Source of the DNA: Allosalinactinospora lopnorensis
Lineage (GTDB): Bacteria > Actinomycetota > Actinomycetes > Streptosporangiales > Streptosporangiaceae
Length of the DNA: 64,000 nt
Assembly: GCF_000981225.1 (NCBI RefSeq)
Contig: NZ_LAJC01000004.1
Span: 62,001 to 126,000 of the forward strand
Reading direction: 5' to 3'
This document shows positions 16,639 through 27,337 of the stretch, in pieces (position 1 is the first letter of the stretch; every line of letters starts with the position of its first letter). The translations under genes and the position numbers were made by a program. The notes beneath the pieces are model-generated. The model had not been told where the DNA came from and made no database searches. It worked only from the letters and a program-made list of their open reading frames with translations.

Positions 16639-17432
16639 TTGACGACCACCACTTCTGACCCCCTCCTCGCAGCGGAGGGCATCACCGTCCGCTTCGGCGG
16701 GCTCGTCGCCCTCAACGACGTTCACCTCGCCGTACCGCCCCGCGCGTCGTCGGCCTCATCGGCCCCAACGGCGCGGGAAAGACCACCCTGTTCAACGTGC
16801 TCTCCGGCCTGATCACCCCGGAACACGGCTCCATCACGGTCAAAGGCCGGCGGCTCAACGGCCACCGCCCCCACCACCTCGCCGGGCTCGGTATCAGCCG
16901 GACCCTGCAGGGACTCAACCTGTTCCCGGGGATGACCGTTCTGGAAAACGTCACCGTCGGCGCCGACCCGCTCTCCAGATCCGGGATGCTCTCGATGCTC
17001 ACCGGCCTGGGTCCGTGCGAACGCGACGAACGGGAACTGCGGCAGCGCGCCATGGCGATGCTGGACGAACTCGGTGTCGCCGACGTCGCCTCCGCCCTTC
17101 CGGAGACGCTGTCCTTCGGCCTGCAGAAACGCGTGGCGCTGGCCCGTGCGCTCATCAGCGAGCCCGATCTGGTCATGCTGGACGAACCCGCCAGCGGCCT
17201 CGCCGCCCAGGAGGTCACCGAGTTGGCCGACCGCATACGCGGCCTGCGCACGCGCGCGTCGGTCATGCTCGTCGAACACCACATGGACCTCGTCATGGAG
17301 GTCTGCGACCACATCGTGGTACTCGACTTCGGTGAGGTCATCTCCTCCGGGCCCCCTGATGCGGTCCGCGACGATCCCGCCGTCACCCGGGCCTACCTGG
17401 GCGATTCGGTCGGGGAGGAGAGCGATGACTGA
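16639..17432 (+). pseudogene. livG: Branched-chain amino acid-type ABC transporter ATP-binding protein (LivG-like), frameshifted
   Basis: A cytoplasmic ATPase of a HAAT-family (branched-chain amino acid/urea/amide) importer. TTG 16639 follows AAGGAG. The first frame reads LAAEGITVRFGGLVALNDVHL and stops matching at 16741-16746. The second frame continues with [21 protein letters not shown] (Walker A), a [14 protein letters not shown] signature region and [10 protein letters not shown] (Walker B) to 17432. Restoring one base gives a normal 264-residue LivG. The shift is just before Walker A, so the protein as sequenced would be non-functional. Nearby livF and livH show the same kind of single-base loss, so a sequencing indel is a serious alternative. 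Confidence 0.85.
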
Positions 17433-18146
17433 GCAGGCACTACTGCGAGTCGAGGACCTGGTGGTCGGCTACGGCGCCGCCCGGGCACTGGACGGGGTCT
17501 CCCTGCGCGTCCCAGAAGGCAGCATCTGCGCCGTCCTGGGAGCCAACGGCGCCGGCAAGACAACGCTGCTGCGCACCATAAGCGGCTCAAACGCCCCGAG
17601 TCCGGACGGATCCGGATCGACACCACCGAACTCACCCGCACCGCCGCGGAGAACGTCATCCGCATGGGCGTCGCCCACGTGCCCGAGGGCGGCGGCGCCA
17701 TCGTCGAACTCACGGTGGAGGAGAACCTGCGGCTCGGCGGGCTCTGGCGCGCCGACCGCGCCGACCGCGCGGCGGCGCTGAACGAGATCTACGACCTCTT
17801 CCCGGCACTGCGCCAACGGCGCACCCAGGCCGCCAGCAGCCTCTCGGGCGGTGAGCGCCAAATGCTGGCCATCGGCCGCGCGCTCATGGCCCGCCCCCGC
17901 GTCCTTCTGCTGGACGAACCCTCCCTGGGCTTGGCCCCGCGCATCACGCGCCAGCTGATGGGGCTGATCCAGGAGCTGCGCGCCGAGACCGGCCTGACCG
18001 TCCTGCTGGTGGAGCAGAACGCGACGAGCGCCCTGTCCATCGCCGACCACGGTTTCGTCCTCTCCCAGGGGGCGGTCGCCCTCTCCGACGCCGCCGATCG
18101 TCTGCTCAGCGACGACCAGGTGCGCCACGCCTACCTCGGCTTCTAG
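17425..18146 (+). pseudogene. livF: Branched-chain amino acid-type ABC transporter ATP-binding protein (LivF-like), frameshifted
   Basis: The second ATPase of the importer, with ATG 17425 overlapping the livG stop by eight bases after GGGGAGGAG. The Walker [19 protein letters not shown] is intact. At about 17586 the reading frame shifts by one base (GGC then CTCAAA expected). The family sequence resumes as [11 protein letters not shown] and [14 protein letters not shown], with SSLSGGERQMLAIGRAL (signature) and LLLDEPSLGLAP (Walker B) to 18146. One added base restores 240 residues, the normal LivF length. Whether this is real decay or a sequencing error cannot be decided here. Confidence 0.85.
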
Positions 18147-18162
18147 AAAGAGGCACGCGAAC

Positions 18163-19013
18163 GTGGACTACTTCCTGAACCTTACGCTGCACGGGATATC
18201 CAACGGCGCCGTGTACGCGGCGCTGGCCCTCTCGCTGATCATCATCTACCAGGCCACCCGAGTGGTGAACTTCGCCCAGCCGGCGCTGGCGCTCATCGCC
18301 GCCTACGTCGCCTTCACTGTCACCCAGGCCACCGGAAGCTACTGGCTCGGCTTCGGCGCCGCGCTGCTGACTGGCCTTCTCATGGGGGCGCTCACCGAGC
18401 GGCTGCTGATCCGCCCGGTCCACGACACCTCTCGGCTCAGCGCGATCATCATCACCCTCGGCCTGCTGCTCCTCCTCCAAGGCGTCGCCGGATGATCTGG
18501 AGCAACGAACCGCACTCCTTCCCCTACCCGATGGACTACCGCGGCCGGTTCTCCCTCTCCGACGTCTTCGCGGTCACCGCGGTCGGCGCCGCGGCCCTGC
18601 TGCTGCTCGCCCTCTACCGGTGGACCCCCCTGGGGCTGCGGATGCGCGCCGCCGCCGCGCACCCCGAGATGGCGCGGATGCTGGGTGTGCGGGTCGGCCT
18701 GATGCTCACCCTGGGGTGGGGCCTCGCCTCGGTCATCGGAGCGCTCGCCGGGATGCTCGCGGCTCCCCCGTTCATCTACCCCAACGTCTTGGACTCGGTG
18801 TTCGTCTACGGGCTCGCCGCCGCCGTCGTGGGCGGGCTCGACAACCCATTCGGCGCGATCCTCGGCGGATTCCTCCTGGGGCTCTCCCTGTCGTACGTCT
18901 CCGGCTACGCGGGCCCGGAGCTGATGACCCTCGCGGCCCTCGCGATCCTCGTCCTGGTACTCAGTGTCCGCCCCGACGGCCTGTTCACCCGGCCAACGGC
19001 ACGGAAGGTCTAG
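18163..19013 (+). pseudogene. livH: Branched-chain amino acid-type ABC transporter permease (LivH-like), frameshifted
   Basis: An inner-membrane permease starting at GTG 18163. The first frame gives GISNGAVYAALALSLIIIYQ and VVNFAQPALALIAAYVAF, the usual LivH beginning. It stops at a TGA (18493-18495) directly after LLLLLQGVAG. The continuation MIWSNEPHSFP... through GLDNPFGAILGGFLLGLS lies in the next frame. One missing base near 18491 explains the break, and repairing it gives 283 residues with about eight helices. This is the third such event in 2 kb of one operon. Confidence 0.85.
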
Positions 19014-19014
19014 C

Positions 19015-20115
19015 ATGACCCGGCTCTCGCAGCGCTCATCCCGCTCCCCCGCCCAGGACGGAGGGGCCGCGGCCCGCCCCGGCGGACCGCGCGGCCTCGG
19101 CGCCGTCGTCGCCCGCTGGAACGCCCTGCCGATGCTGGCACGGCACGGGGCGGCGGCACTGGCCGCCTTCCTCGGGATCGTCCTGCTGACCTCGGCCACC
19201 GACTCCCTGGCAGACCTGCGCATCGCCAGTGTCGGCTTCTCCATGCTCGCGGTGGCCGGGCTCGGGCTGCTCGTCGGAATGAGCGGCCAGATCTCGCTGG
19301 GCCATGGGGCGTTCATGTTCATCGGCGCCTACACCATGGCGCTCCTCGTCATCCACCAGCCCGCATTTCCGCTCTGGTTCAACCTCCTCCTCTCCATCGC
19401 GGTGAGCTGCGTCGCCGGTGTGCTCGTCGGCGCCGCCACCGCACGGCTGCACGGCCCCTACCTGGCGGGGGCCACCCTCGCCCTGGCCGTGGGACTTCCG
19501 GCGCTCGCCCTGCGCTTCCCCGAGTTCCTCGGCGGCAGCAACGGGCTCTCCTTCACCACCCGCGGGGCTCCGCCGGGACTCGCCGAACTCGTCCCCGCCA
19601 CCCGCTGGCAGGCGTGGGGGGTCTGGCTGGCCGTCCTGCTCGCCCTGGTCGTGCTGGCCAACATCGGCAACGGCCGGCTCGGCCGGCGGATGCGCGCCAT
19701 CCGCGACGACGAGACGGCCGCGGCGCTGGCCGGGCTGCGGGTAGGCCGCATCAAAGTGCTCGCGTTCGTGATCAGCGCGGGCTGCGGAGGGCTCGCAGGC
19801 GCCCTGCAGGCCTACCTCCTCGGCACCGCCACACCCAGCACGTTCGGGGTCGCGCTGTCGCTGACCCTACTCGCGGTGCTGGTCCTCGGCGGCCTCGGCA
19901 GCCTCTGGGGCGCGCTGTGGGGAGCGCTGGCCCTGGTCTACATCGAGGTGTGGGGGGACGAACTCGCCCACGCCCTGGCCCTGGACACCGACGTCGCCAA
20001 CAACCTACCGATCGTGCTCTACGGCGTGCTCCTCATCGCCATCGTCCTCATCTGGCCGGGTGGTATCCACGGCGCGCTGCGCCACCTGGGCTCCCGGCTC
20101 CGGCCGCGCTCGTGA
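19015..20115 (+). CDS. livM: Branched-chain amino acid-type ABC transporter permease (LivM-like)
   Basis: A 366-residue membrane permease, the partner of LivH. After a 40-residue charged N-terminus there are about ten membrane helices. Family landmarks include GLGLLVGMSGQISLGHGAFM, PYLAGATLALAVGLP and GRRMRAIRDDETAAAL, the last being the cytoplasmic loop that couples to the ATPase. ATG 19015 follows the livH stop by one base. The frame is intact, unlike the three genes before it. The substrate could be a branched-chain amino acid, an amide or another hydrophobic amino acid. Confidence 0.92.
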   Translation: MTRLSQRSSRSPAQDGGAAARPGGPRGLGAVVARWNALPMLARHGAAALAAFLGIVLLTSATDSLADLRIASVGFSMLAVAGLGLLVGMSGQISLGHGAFMFIGAYTMALLVIHQPAFPLWFNLLLSIAVSCVAGVLVGAATARLHGPYLAGATLALAVGLPALALRFPEFLGGSNGLSFTTRGAPPGLAELVPATRWQAWGVWLAVLLALVVLANIGNGRLGRRMRAIRDDETAAALAGLRVGRIKVLAFVISAGCGGLAGALQAYLLGTATPSTFGVALSLTLLAVLVLGGLGSLWGALWGALALVYIEVWGDELAHALALDTDVANNLPIVLYGVLLIAIVLIWPGGIHGALRHLGSRLRPRS

Positions 20116-20173
20116 CCCCCACGCAGTGCGGCGACCGCACCCGCCCCTCACAACCGAAAGCGAGAACCCGACG

Positions 20174-21499
20174 ATGAACACACGCAGCCCGGTCCTCGCC
20201 GCGGCGCTCGCGGCCACACTGCTGTTGAGCTCCTGCGCCGGCGCCGGTGAGGTCGACGACGCCGCCGACGCCGACCTCGACGTCGCCCCCGGTGTCACCG
20301 ACGACAGCGTCCTCATCGGAACGCACCAACCACTCACCGGTCCCGCCGCGCCCGGGTACAGCCAGATCTCGGCCGGCGCCGGAGCCGTCTTCGACTACAT
20401 CAACGACAACGGCGGCATCCACGGCCGCGAGATCGTCTACCACGTCGAGGACGACGCCTACGACCCCACCAACACAGTGGAGGTCACCCAGGACCTCGTC
20501 CACCGCGAGGAGATCTTCGCGATGGTCGGCGGCCTGGGGACACCGACCCACTCCAAGGTCGTCGACTTCCTGAACCGCGAGGGAGTTCCCGACCTGTTCG
20601 TCTCCTCCGGCGCGCTGATGTGGAACCAGCCCGATGAGTACCCGCTGACGTACGGCTACCAGGTCGACTACACCCGCGAGGCCAAGATCCAGGGCGAGTA
20701 CATCAAGGAGAACTTCCCCGACGCCGATGTCGGCTACCTGCACCAGGCCGACGACGTCGGCTCCGACTCCCAGGCCGGCCTCGACCAGTACCTGAAGGAC
20801 CAGGTCGTGACGGTCGAGGCCTACGAGTCCGGCCAGGACGACATCGGTGCGCAGGTCGAGGCGCTCGACGACGCCGGCGCCGAGCTCGTCGTCTGCTCCT
20901 GCGTCCCCTCCTACGTCGCGATGATGATCCTGGAGGCCCAGCGGATCGACTTCGACCCGCAGTTCGTCGTCAGCAGCATCGGCGGCGACACGATCACCCT
21001 CTCCGGGCTGCTGGAGGAGTTCACCAAGGACACCGATGCCGAGGGGGTCCCCGCCGACGCCCTCCTCGACGACCTGATCACGACCGGTTACCTCCCCCAG
21101 GTCGAGCAGGAGGAGGACCCCTGGATCGAGCTGTTCACCGAGATCCACGGCGAGTACATCGAGGACGTGGTCTTCTCCAACACCACCATCTACGGCATGG
21201 CCCAGGCGGCGAAGTTCGCCCAGGTCCTGGAGGCCGCCGGGCAGGACCTGACCCGGCAGACCCTCATCGACGCGCTCGGCGAGAACGAGTTCAGCGGTCC
21301 CGGGCTCGTTCCGTTCAGTACCGCGGACGACGACCACGCCGGCTTCATCGGGGCCTACATCTCCCGGTTCCAGACCGGAGAGGAGCCCGAGATCCTGCAG
21401 GAGGTCCGGGTGACCGACAACGGCGACGGGCCGATCGAGGAGTTCGAACTCGACCGCCCCGGTCCCGACGAGGTCGCCCCCTTCGCCGGCCTCGACTGA
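20174..21499 (+). CDS. livJ: Branched-chain amino acid-type substrate-binding lipoprotein (LivJ-like)
   Basis: A 441-residue extracytoplasmic binding protein. Residues 1-21 form a lipoprotein signal ending in the lipobox LSSC, with lipidation expected at Cys21. The mature part is a type I periplasmic binding fold: DDSVLIGTHQPLTGPAAPGY, YINDNGGIHGREIVY, an AMVGGLGTPTHSKV ligand segment and a VVSSIGGDTITLSG hinge region. It is strongly acidic, as expected for a secreted protein of a salt-tolerant actinomycete. ATG 20174 lies 58 bases after livM. A 42-base perfect palindrome at 21521-21562 ends the operon. Confidence 0.93.
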   Translation: MNTRSPVLAAALAATLLLSSCAGAGEVDDAADADLDVAPGVTDDSVLIGTHQPLTGPAAPGYSQISAGAGAVFDYINDNGGIHGREIVYHVEDDAYDPTNTVEVTQDLVHREEIFAMVGGLGTPTHSKVVDFLNREGVPDLFVSSGALMWNQPDEYPLTYGYQVDYTREAKIQGEYIKENFPDADVGYLHQADDVGSDSQAGLDQYLKDQVVTVEAYESGQDDIGAQVEALDDAGAELVVCSCVPSYVAMMILEAQRIDFDPQFVVSSIGGDTITLSGLLEEFTKDTDAEGVPADALLDDLITTGYLPQVEQEEDPWIELFTEIHGEYIEDVVFSNTTIYGMAQAAKFAQVLEAAGQDLTRQTLIDALGENEFSGPGLVPFSTADDDHAGFIGAYISRFQTGEEPEILQEVRVTDNGDGPIEEFELDRPGPDEVAPFAGLD

Positions 21500-21520
21500 C
21501 GCTACGCGCGGTGCCTCCGC

Positions 21521-21562
21521 GAGCGCCGTGCCCCCGGGAGGCCTCCCGGGGGCACGGCGCTC
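21521..21562. terminator. 42-base perfect palindrome ending the ABC transporter operon
   Basis: The arms 21521-21541 and 21542-21562 are exact reverse complements without a loop spacer, so a stem of about 19 bp with a minimal loop can form. It begins 22 bases after the binding-protein stop and lies between convergent genes. The remaining DNA up to 21854 shows no gene. Confidence 0.8.
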
Positions 21563-21854
21563 CCCTTCCGGGTACGCCCCCCCAAGGCTCACACCTCCAC
21601 GATGACCCGGCACGACCAACCACGCTCGTCGGGCCGAACCGCAGCCCGTGCAGGGTCACGGCCTTGAGGGCTGCACCGATGAACTCGACCCGGTCGAGCG
21701 GTGCGAGACGGAAACGAAGCAGCGGCCCGCCGGCCACCTTGTGGCGACCGGGCGGTGCTGTGCGCGGCGGCTCCGCGCCCCGGAGCCTAGACCGCCCCTG
21801 ACACCAGCGGGACTCGCTGATTCGCCCCGTGGGCCTCAGGAGCGGCGGCCGGTC

Positions 21855-23820
<1,966 letters not shown>

Positions 23821-24570
23821 ATGCTAACCCCCCAATGGCGAAGTTTCGGTCGAGGTGTTGCACGCACGGCCGCGGTGACGGCGATAGCGGTCACGGTCGG
23901 CGGGTTCGGCCTCTCCGCGCAGGCCGCCGCGGCCCCCGCCGGCGCCCCCTCCGGCAGCGAGTTCTCCGCTAGCGACGAGCTCCTGCGGCAGGGCGACTCC
24001 GGGCCCGAGGTGCGGGCACTACAGGAACGTTTGGCAGAACTGGACTACTGGCACGGCGGCGCCGACGGCGAGTTCGACGGTCTGACCACCCACGCCGTCG
24101 TCGCGCTGCAGAAGGCGGCCGGGATCGACCGCGACGGCCTGGTCGGCCCCGACACCCGCAAGGCCCTTGATGAGGGCGCGCGCCCCGAGATCCAGGGCAA
24201 GTACAACAACGCGGTCGAGATCGATCTGGAGCACCAGTTGCTCATCGTCGTTTCGGACGGCGAGCTGGAACAGATCTTCACCACGTCCACCGGATCGGGC
24301 GAGACCTACGAGTCCGAGGGCGAGGAGCGCGTGGCCACCACCCCCAAGGGTGAGTTCACGGTGTTCCGCGAGGTGGACGGCTGGGATCACGCCCCGCTGG
24401 GCTCGCTGTACCGTCCCAAGTACTTCAACCGCGGTATCGCCGTGCACGGCTACGACTCCGTGCCACCCTACCCCGCCTCGCACGGGTGCACCCGCGTGAG
24501 CATCCCCGCGATGGACTGGCTGTGGGAGAACGAAGCACTCGAACAGGGAACCCCTGTCGTGGTGCGCTGA
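23821..24570 (+). CDS. Secreted L,D-transpeptidase with peptidoglycan-binding domain
   Basis: A 249-residue exported protein. Residues 1-35 form a signal peptide ending in a run of alanines. Residues about 55-115 are a PG_binding_1 domain (LRQGDSGPEVRALQERL, TTHAVVALQKAAGID). The rest is a YkuD catalytic domain with the active site HGYDSVPPYPASHGCTRVS, nucleophile Cys near residue 222. It forms 3-3 crosslinks or attaches proteins to peptidoglycan. There is no Shine-Dalgarno sequence. TAGATT ends seven bases before the ATG, so transcription may start at the ATG itself (leaderless). A clean hairpin terminator follows at 24596-24624. Confidence 0.92.
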   Translation: MLTPQWRSFGRGVARTAAVTAIAVTVGGFGLSAQAAAAPAGAPSGSEFSASDELLRQGDSGPEVRALQERLAELDYWHGGADGEFDGLTTHAVVALQKAAGIDRDGLVGPDTRKALDEGARPEIQGKYNNAVEIDLEHQLLIVVSDGELEQIFTTSTGSGETYESEGEERVATTPKGEFTVFREVDGWDHAPLGSLYRPKYFNRGIAVHGYDSVPPYPASHGCTRVSIPAMDWLWENEALEQGTPVVVR

Positions 24571-24595
24571 CCGCCCCGGACCCCATTCCATGATC

Positions 24596-24624
24596 CCGAG
24601 CCCCACCGTCCCGGTGGGGCTCGG
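24596..24624 (+). terminator. Intrinsic terminator after the L,D-transpeptidase gene
   Basis: Arms 24596-24608 and 24612-24624 are perfect 13-base complements around a TCC loop, followed by CGTTTTA. This is a classic stem plus T-run in the direction of the transpeptidase gene, 26 bases after its stop. Confidence 0.88.
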
Positions 24625-24731
24625 CGTTTTATGGACCGCTGCGGCGTTCGTGGCCGTGCGGGGACCGGGCGTGGTTTGCTGGTGGCGGGGTGGCCCGCCT
24701 CCGGCATCGGCGGGGACGGGCCGCCCTCCTC

Positions 24732-24833
24732 TCAGCGCCGCGGGCCGCACCTGTGGCCGGGCCCCACCGGGGTTCCGCAGTTGGGGCAGTGGGGCCGCGG
24801 GTGCGGCATTGCGGCGGCGATGACGCCGGGCAT
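24732..24833 (-). CDS. 33-residue zinc-knuckle microprotein
   Basis: ATG 24831-24833 is preceded at five-base spacing by a near-ideal AAAGGAGGT (24838-24846), which strongly argues for translation. The peptide is MPGVIAAAMPHPRPHC then PNCGTPVGPGHRC and a short arginine tail. It thus has Cys-xx-Cys and His-Arg-Cys, plausible ligands for one zinc ion. It lies downstream of two coupled hypothetical genes on the same strand. Its function is unknown. It is too short for ordinary gene callers. Confidence 0.6.
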   Translation of the reverse strand: MPGVIAAAMPHPRPHCPNCGTPVGPGHRCGPRR

Positions 24834-24958
24834 GTGACCTCCTTTGCTGCGCTGCCCGCGGCCGGGGGTGGCCGTGGGCCGTGTGCGCTGCGCATGGCGG
24901 CTCCTTGACTTCCTTGGCTCGGCGTCATCGACCACGGGGGAAAGAGGAGCGGGCCGGT

Positions 24959-25438
24959 TCAGGCGGCCTGGGGGGTGGGCGGTTCCCAGTCGGCCGGGGG
25001 CTGCAGCCACAAACCGCCACGGGGTGAGCGCAGGACCAGCTTCCATACCAGCGAGGCCTTGTCCTGGGCGTAGCCCACCACCACGTGCGGGCCCTCGGCC
25101 TCATAGGCGCCTGCCTGTTCCGGGTCGCGCCGCCGTACTGTGCCGCCCGCCGGGTAGGCCCGGCGCAGGAAGGCATAGCGCATCAGGCTGTAGCGGGCGA
25201 GGTCCTGGCCCTGGGCGTACATCCGGGCGTGCTCGGTCTGGGCGGTGCCGGTCTGCGGCGGGGCGGCCGCATAGACCAGCGACCGGTGGGCGGCGTGGGC
25301 CACCCAGACCTGGCGGCCTTCGGCGTCGGCGCCTTTGCGCTCCACGGGTACGCCCACCTCGGCGGCCCAGGCCACCAGCTCGTCGAAGTCCGCGGCCTGG
25401 CCGATGTCGGGCGCTGAGGTCGCCTGCGCGGGGCTCAC
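24959..25438 (-). CDS. Hypothetical protein (159 aa)
   Basis: GTG 25436-25438 overlaps the stop of the upstream gene as GTGA, indicating coupled translation. The protein begins MSPAQATSAPDIGQAADF. It has no signal peptide, membrane segment or recognised catalytic motif. Conserved-looking stretches are ELVAWAAEVGVPVERKG, SLVYAAAPPQTGTAQ and SLVWKLVLRSPRGGLWLQPP, suggesting a compact alpha/beta domain. It belongs to a small operon divergent from an XRE/DUF397 pair. I do not recognise the family. Confidence 0.6.
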   Translation of the reverse strand: MSPAQATSAPDIGQAADFDELVAWAAEVGVPVERKGADAEGRQVWVAHAAHRSLVYAAAPPQTGTAQTEHARMYAQGQDLARYSLMRYAFLRRAYPAGGTVRRRDPEQAGAYEAEGPHVVVGYAQDKASLVWKLVLRSPRGGLWLQPPADWEPPTPQAA

Positions 25439-25740
25439 CGGGCCACCGCCGACGCAAGCCGTTCGGTGCCGGACAGCCGGGCGGCGACGGCCCGGCGCTG
25501 GCGCGCTGTTTCCCAGATGATGAGCTGTTGCCGCTGGATGCGCCGGCGGCGCTCTTCGACCAGCACATAAGGGCGCACCACGCAGGGCGCCGCATGCCTG
25601 GGGCGGTAGTAGCGGGGCCGGGTGGGCGGGCATCCGGGCCGGGTGGCGATACGCTGCACCACGGGGTCCTCACCTGCTTTCTCAGGTCGGGGGCTCAAGG
25701 CCCTGCCCGGTGTCCCAGCACTGGTCAGGGCCGCTTTCAT
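25435..25740 (-). CDS. Hypothetical basic protein (101 aa)
   Basis: ATG 25738-25740 has GGAGAGG about 12 bases upstream. The protein is very basic. RPRYYRPRHAAPCVVRPYVL is followed by an arginine/glutamine helix (EERRRRIQRQQLIIWETARQ). It has no known domain. Its stop is embedded in the start of the next gene (GTGA). The composition could suit nucleic-acid contact, but that is only a guess. It is the first gene of the three-gene minus-strand unit. Confidence 0.55.
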   Translation of the reverse strand: MKAALTSAGTPGRALSPRPEKAGEDPVVQRIATRPGCPPTRPRYYRPRHAAPCVVRPYVLVEERRRRIQRQQLIIWETARQRRAVAARLSGTERLASAVAR

Positions 25741-25902
25741 TTCGGGTCGGTGCCTCTCCAACGGAAACAGCACCTAGCCGCTGGCCCACCAAGCTGTCAC
25801 CACAGACAAGAAAATTCCATGAACACAGGTCAGGTGGAGTATTAGCGATCACCTTCGAAGAAGTAGTGGCGAGTAATTGTTTGTTTGTTGTTTTCTGTGT
25901 AC

Positions 25903-26745
25903 ATGGGACGGAAGCGGAAAGTAGCTCCAGAAGACAACCCGGTCCTGCATGAATTCGGGGCCGAAGTAACGCGCTTGCGCAACCTGACCGATATATCGCA
26001 GCGCAGGCTGGCTTCAGCAACCCATGTATCGCCTCAGCAGGTGGGAGCTATCGAGCGAGCAGAGCGCTACCCCGGCAAGGATTTCGCTGAACTGGCCGAT
26101 AACGTGCTCGGCGGCGATGGTGCGCTGATCGAGCTTTGGCGACGGCTCTACAACGCCTCTTACCCGGCCTGGCTCAGTGAACTGGTCGAGGTCGAACCTC
26201 TCGCCACGATGGTCCGGGAATACCATCCGACTCTCGTGCCAGGCTTGTTGCAGACCAAGGACTATGCCTGGGCTACAGTGCGCGCCGGTAATCCCCTAAT
26301 GCGCGACGAAGAGGTCGAACGACTGGTCGCGGCCCGAATGAATCGACAGAGACTGCTTTCCAAGCCAGACGCCCCGATCACGGTGACCGTCGTGGACGAA
26401 ACAGTGGTCACGCGCCCTCTGGGTTCTCCAGAGGTCATGCACGCCCAGCTCAGCGCCCTACTCGACAAGATCGACCAACGACGCATCCAACTACAGATCG
26501 TCCCCTTCACCACCCGGCAACACCCCGGGCTCACCGGACCTTTCACCGTCCTGTCTTTTCCGGACAAGCCCGACCTTGTGTACGTCGAAGACGTGGTTGG
26601 TGGCACAATGGTACAAAAACCCGACCAGGTAAGCCGTATGACGGTGCTCTTCGGCAGCCTGCAAGGAGTAGCACTGTCTCCGGACGAATCAGTGAAGCTA
26701 CTCAGAGAGACACAGGAGGAGTTCGGTGGAACTCAAGTGGCGTAA
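25903..26745 (+). CDS. XRE-family regulator with DUF5753 domain
   Basis: A 280-residue protein. The N-terminal helix-turn-helix includes TDISQRRLASATHVSPQQVG with the recognition helix near residues 35-45. The rest is the actinobacterial DUF5753 domain: EYHPTLVPGLLQTKDYAWA, ARMNRQRLL and LQIVPFTTRQHPGLTGPFTV. These proteins are encoded with a small DUF397 partner, and here that gene overlaps the stop. ATG 25903 lies in an AT-rich stretch with no ribosome site, so leaderless translation is possible. Codon use is less GC-biased than that of the neighbours, which may hint at transfer. Confidence 0.9.
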   Translation: MGRKRKVAPEDNPVLHEFGAEVTRLRNLTDISQRRLASATHVSPQQVGAIERAERYPGKDFAELADNVLGGDGALIELWRRLYNASYPAWLSELVEVEPLATMVREYHPTLVPGLLQTKDYAWATVRAGNPLMRDEEVERLVAARMNRQRLLSKPDAPITVTVVDETVVTRPLGSPEVMHAQLSALLDKIDQRRIQLQIVPFTTRQHPGLTGPFTVLSFPDKPDLVYVEDVVGGTMVQKPDQVSRMTVLFGSLQGVALSPDESVKLLRETQEEFGGTQVA

Positions 26746-26908
26746 ATCCAGCTATAGCGGCCAGCATGGCGGGAACTGCGTGGAGGTCGCCGAGGCTCCC
26801 CCAACGGTGCTGATCCGCGACACGCAGCATCGCGCCTCCGGACACCTGAGCTTCCCCATCGAGGCGTGGACCGCCTTCCTGCGGAACGTGAAAGCCGACC
26901 GCACGTAA
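26726..26908 (+). CDS. DUF397 domain protein
   Basis: A 60-residue protein starting at GTG 26726, preceded by AGGAGG (26715-26720) and overlapping the regulator by 20 bases. The family pattern WRKSSYSGQHGGNCVEVAE is followed by VLIRDTQHRASGHLSF and a WTAFL helix. DUF397 proteins pair with XRE regulators and act as partner or antagonist in some developmental systems. No membrane segment is present. Confidence 0.92.
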   Translation: MELKWRKSSYSGQHGGNCVEVAEAPPTVLIRDTQHRASGHLSFPIEAWTAFLRNVKADRT

Positions 26909-26986
26909 GCACCCGCCCAGGCTGCGGCCTCCTCTCCACACGGAGGGGAGATCTTTTCATAGCCACCGTCCCAAAAGAACTATTTC

Positions 26987-27051
26987 CCGCCGATCTTGAC
27001 GATTTTGTTCCTTTAGCGCGCATGAAGGAACGAAATCGTCAAGATCGGCGG
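26987..27051. repeat. Long hairpin element, 27-bp stem, next to CRISPR array 1
   Basis: Arms 26987-27013 and 27025-27051 pair along 27 bases with a single G-T wobble around an 11-base loop. It lies 79 bases after the DUF397 stop and 286 bases beyond the leader-distal end of array 1. No T-run flanks either side. It may be a bidirectional terminator or a small mobile inverted-repeat element. The rest of 26909-27337 holds no gene. Confidence 0.7.
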
Positions 27052-27337
27052 TGAGGACCCCACAAACCGGACCACGCCGACGACCGCATCCTCTTTGCGC
27101 GCCATGAGCGGTGGTGAGGGTGGACGGATCTGGTCACGCAGAGCGCATCGCGGCGGGAGACCGGGGGCCGACAAGCTTGACAAGCGCGGTGCGGGCCCTT
27201 GGGCTCCACCGCGTTTTTCCCGTACCCGGCCCCCGGTCGTAGGGCCCCGCCGCGAGGAGCGAACGTGGACAGATCCGGCACACCCGCCCTTCCCCGCGGA
27301 CCCAAACCCCGCAACGGATGCGTCCCATCATCGGCCA

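Noticed and set aside
16639-18146. Programmed frameshifting in livG and livF
   Set aside because: No slippery heptamer with a downstream structure is seen at the shift points, and three unrelated contexts in one operon make programmed shifting unlikely.
25085-25417. A plus-strand frame opposite the 159-residue hypothetical gene
   Set aside because: The minus-strand gene has GTGA coupling to its neighbour; the plus frame has no start signal and only shadow composition.
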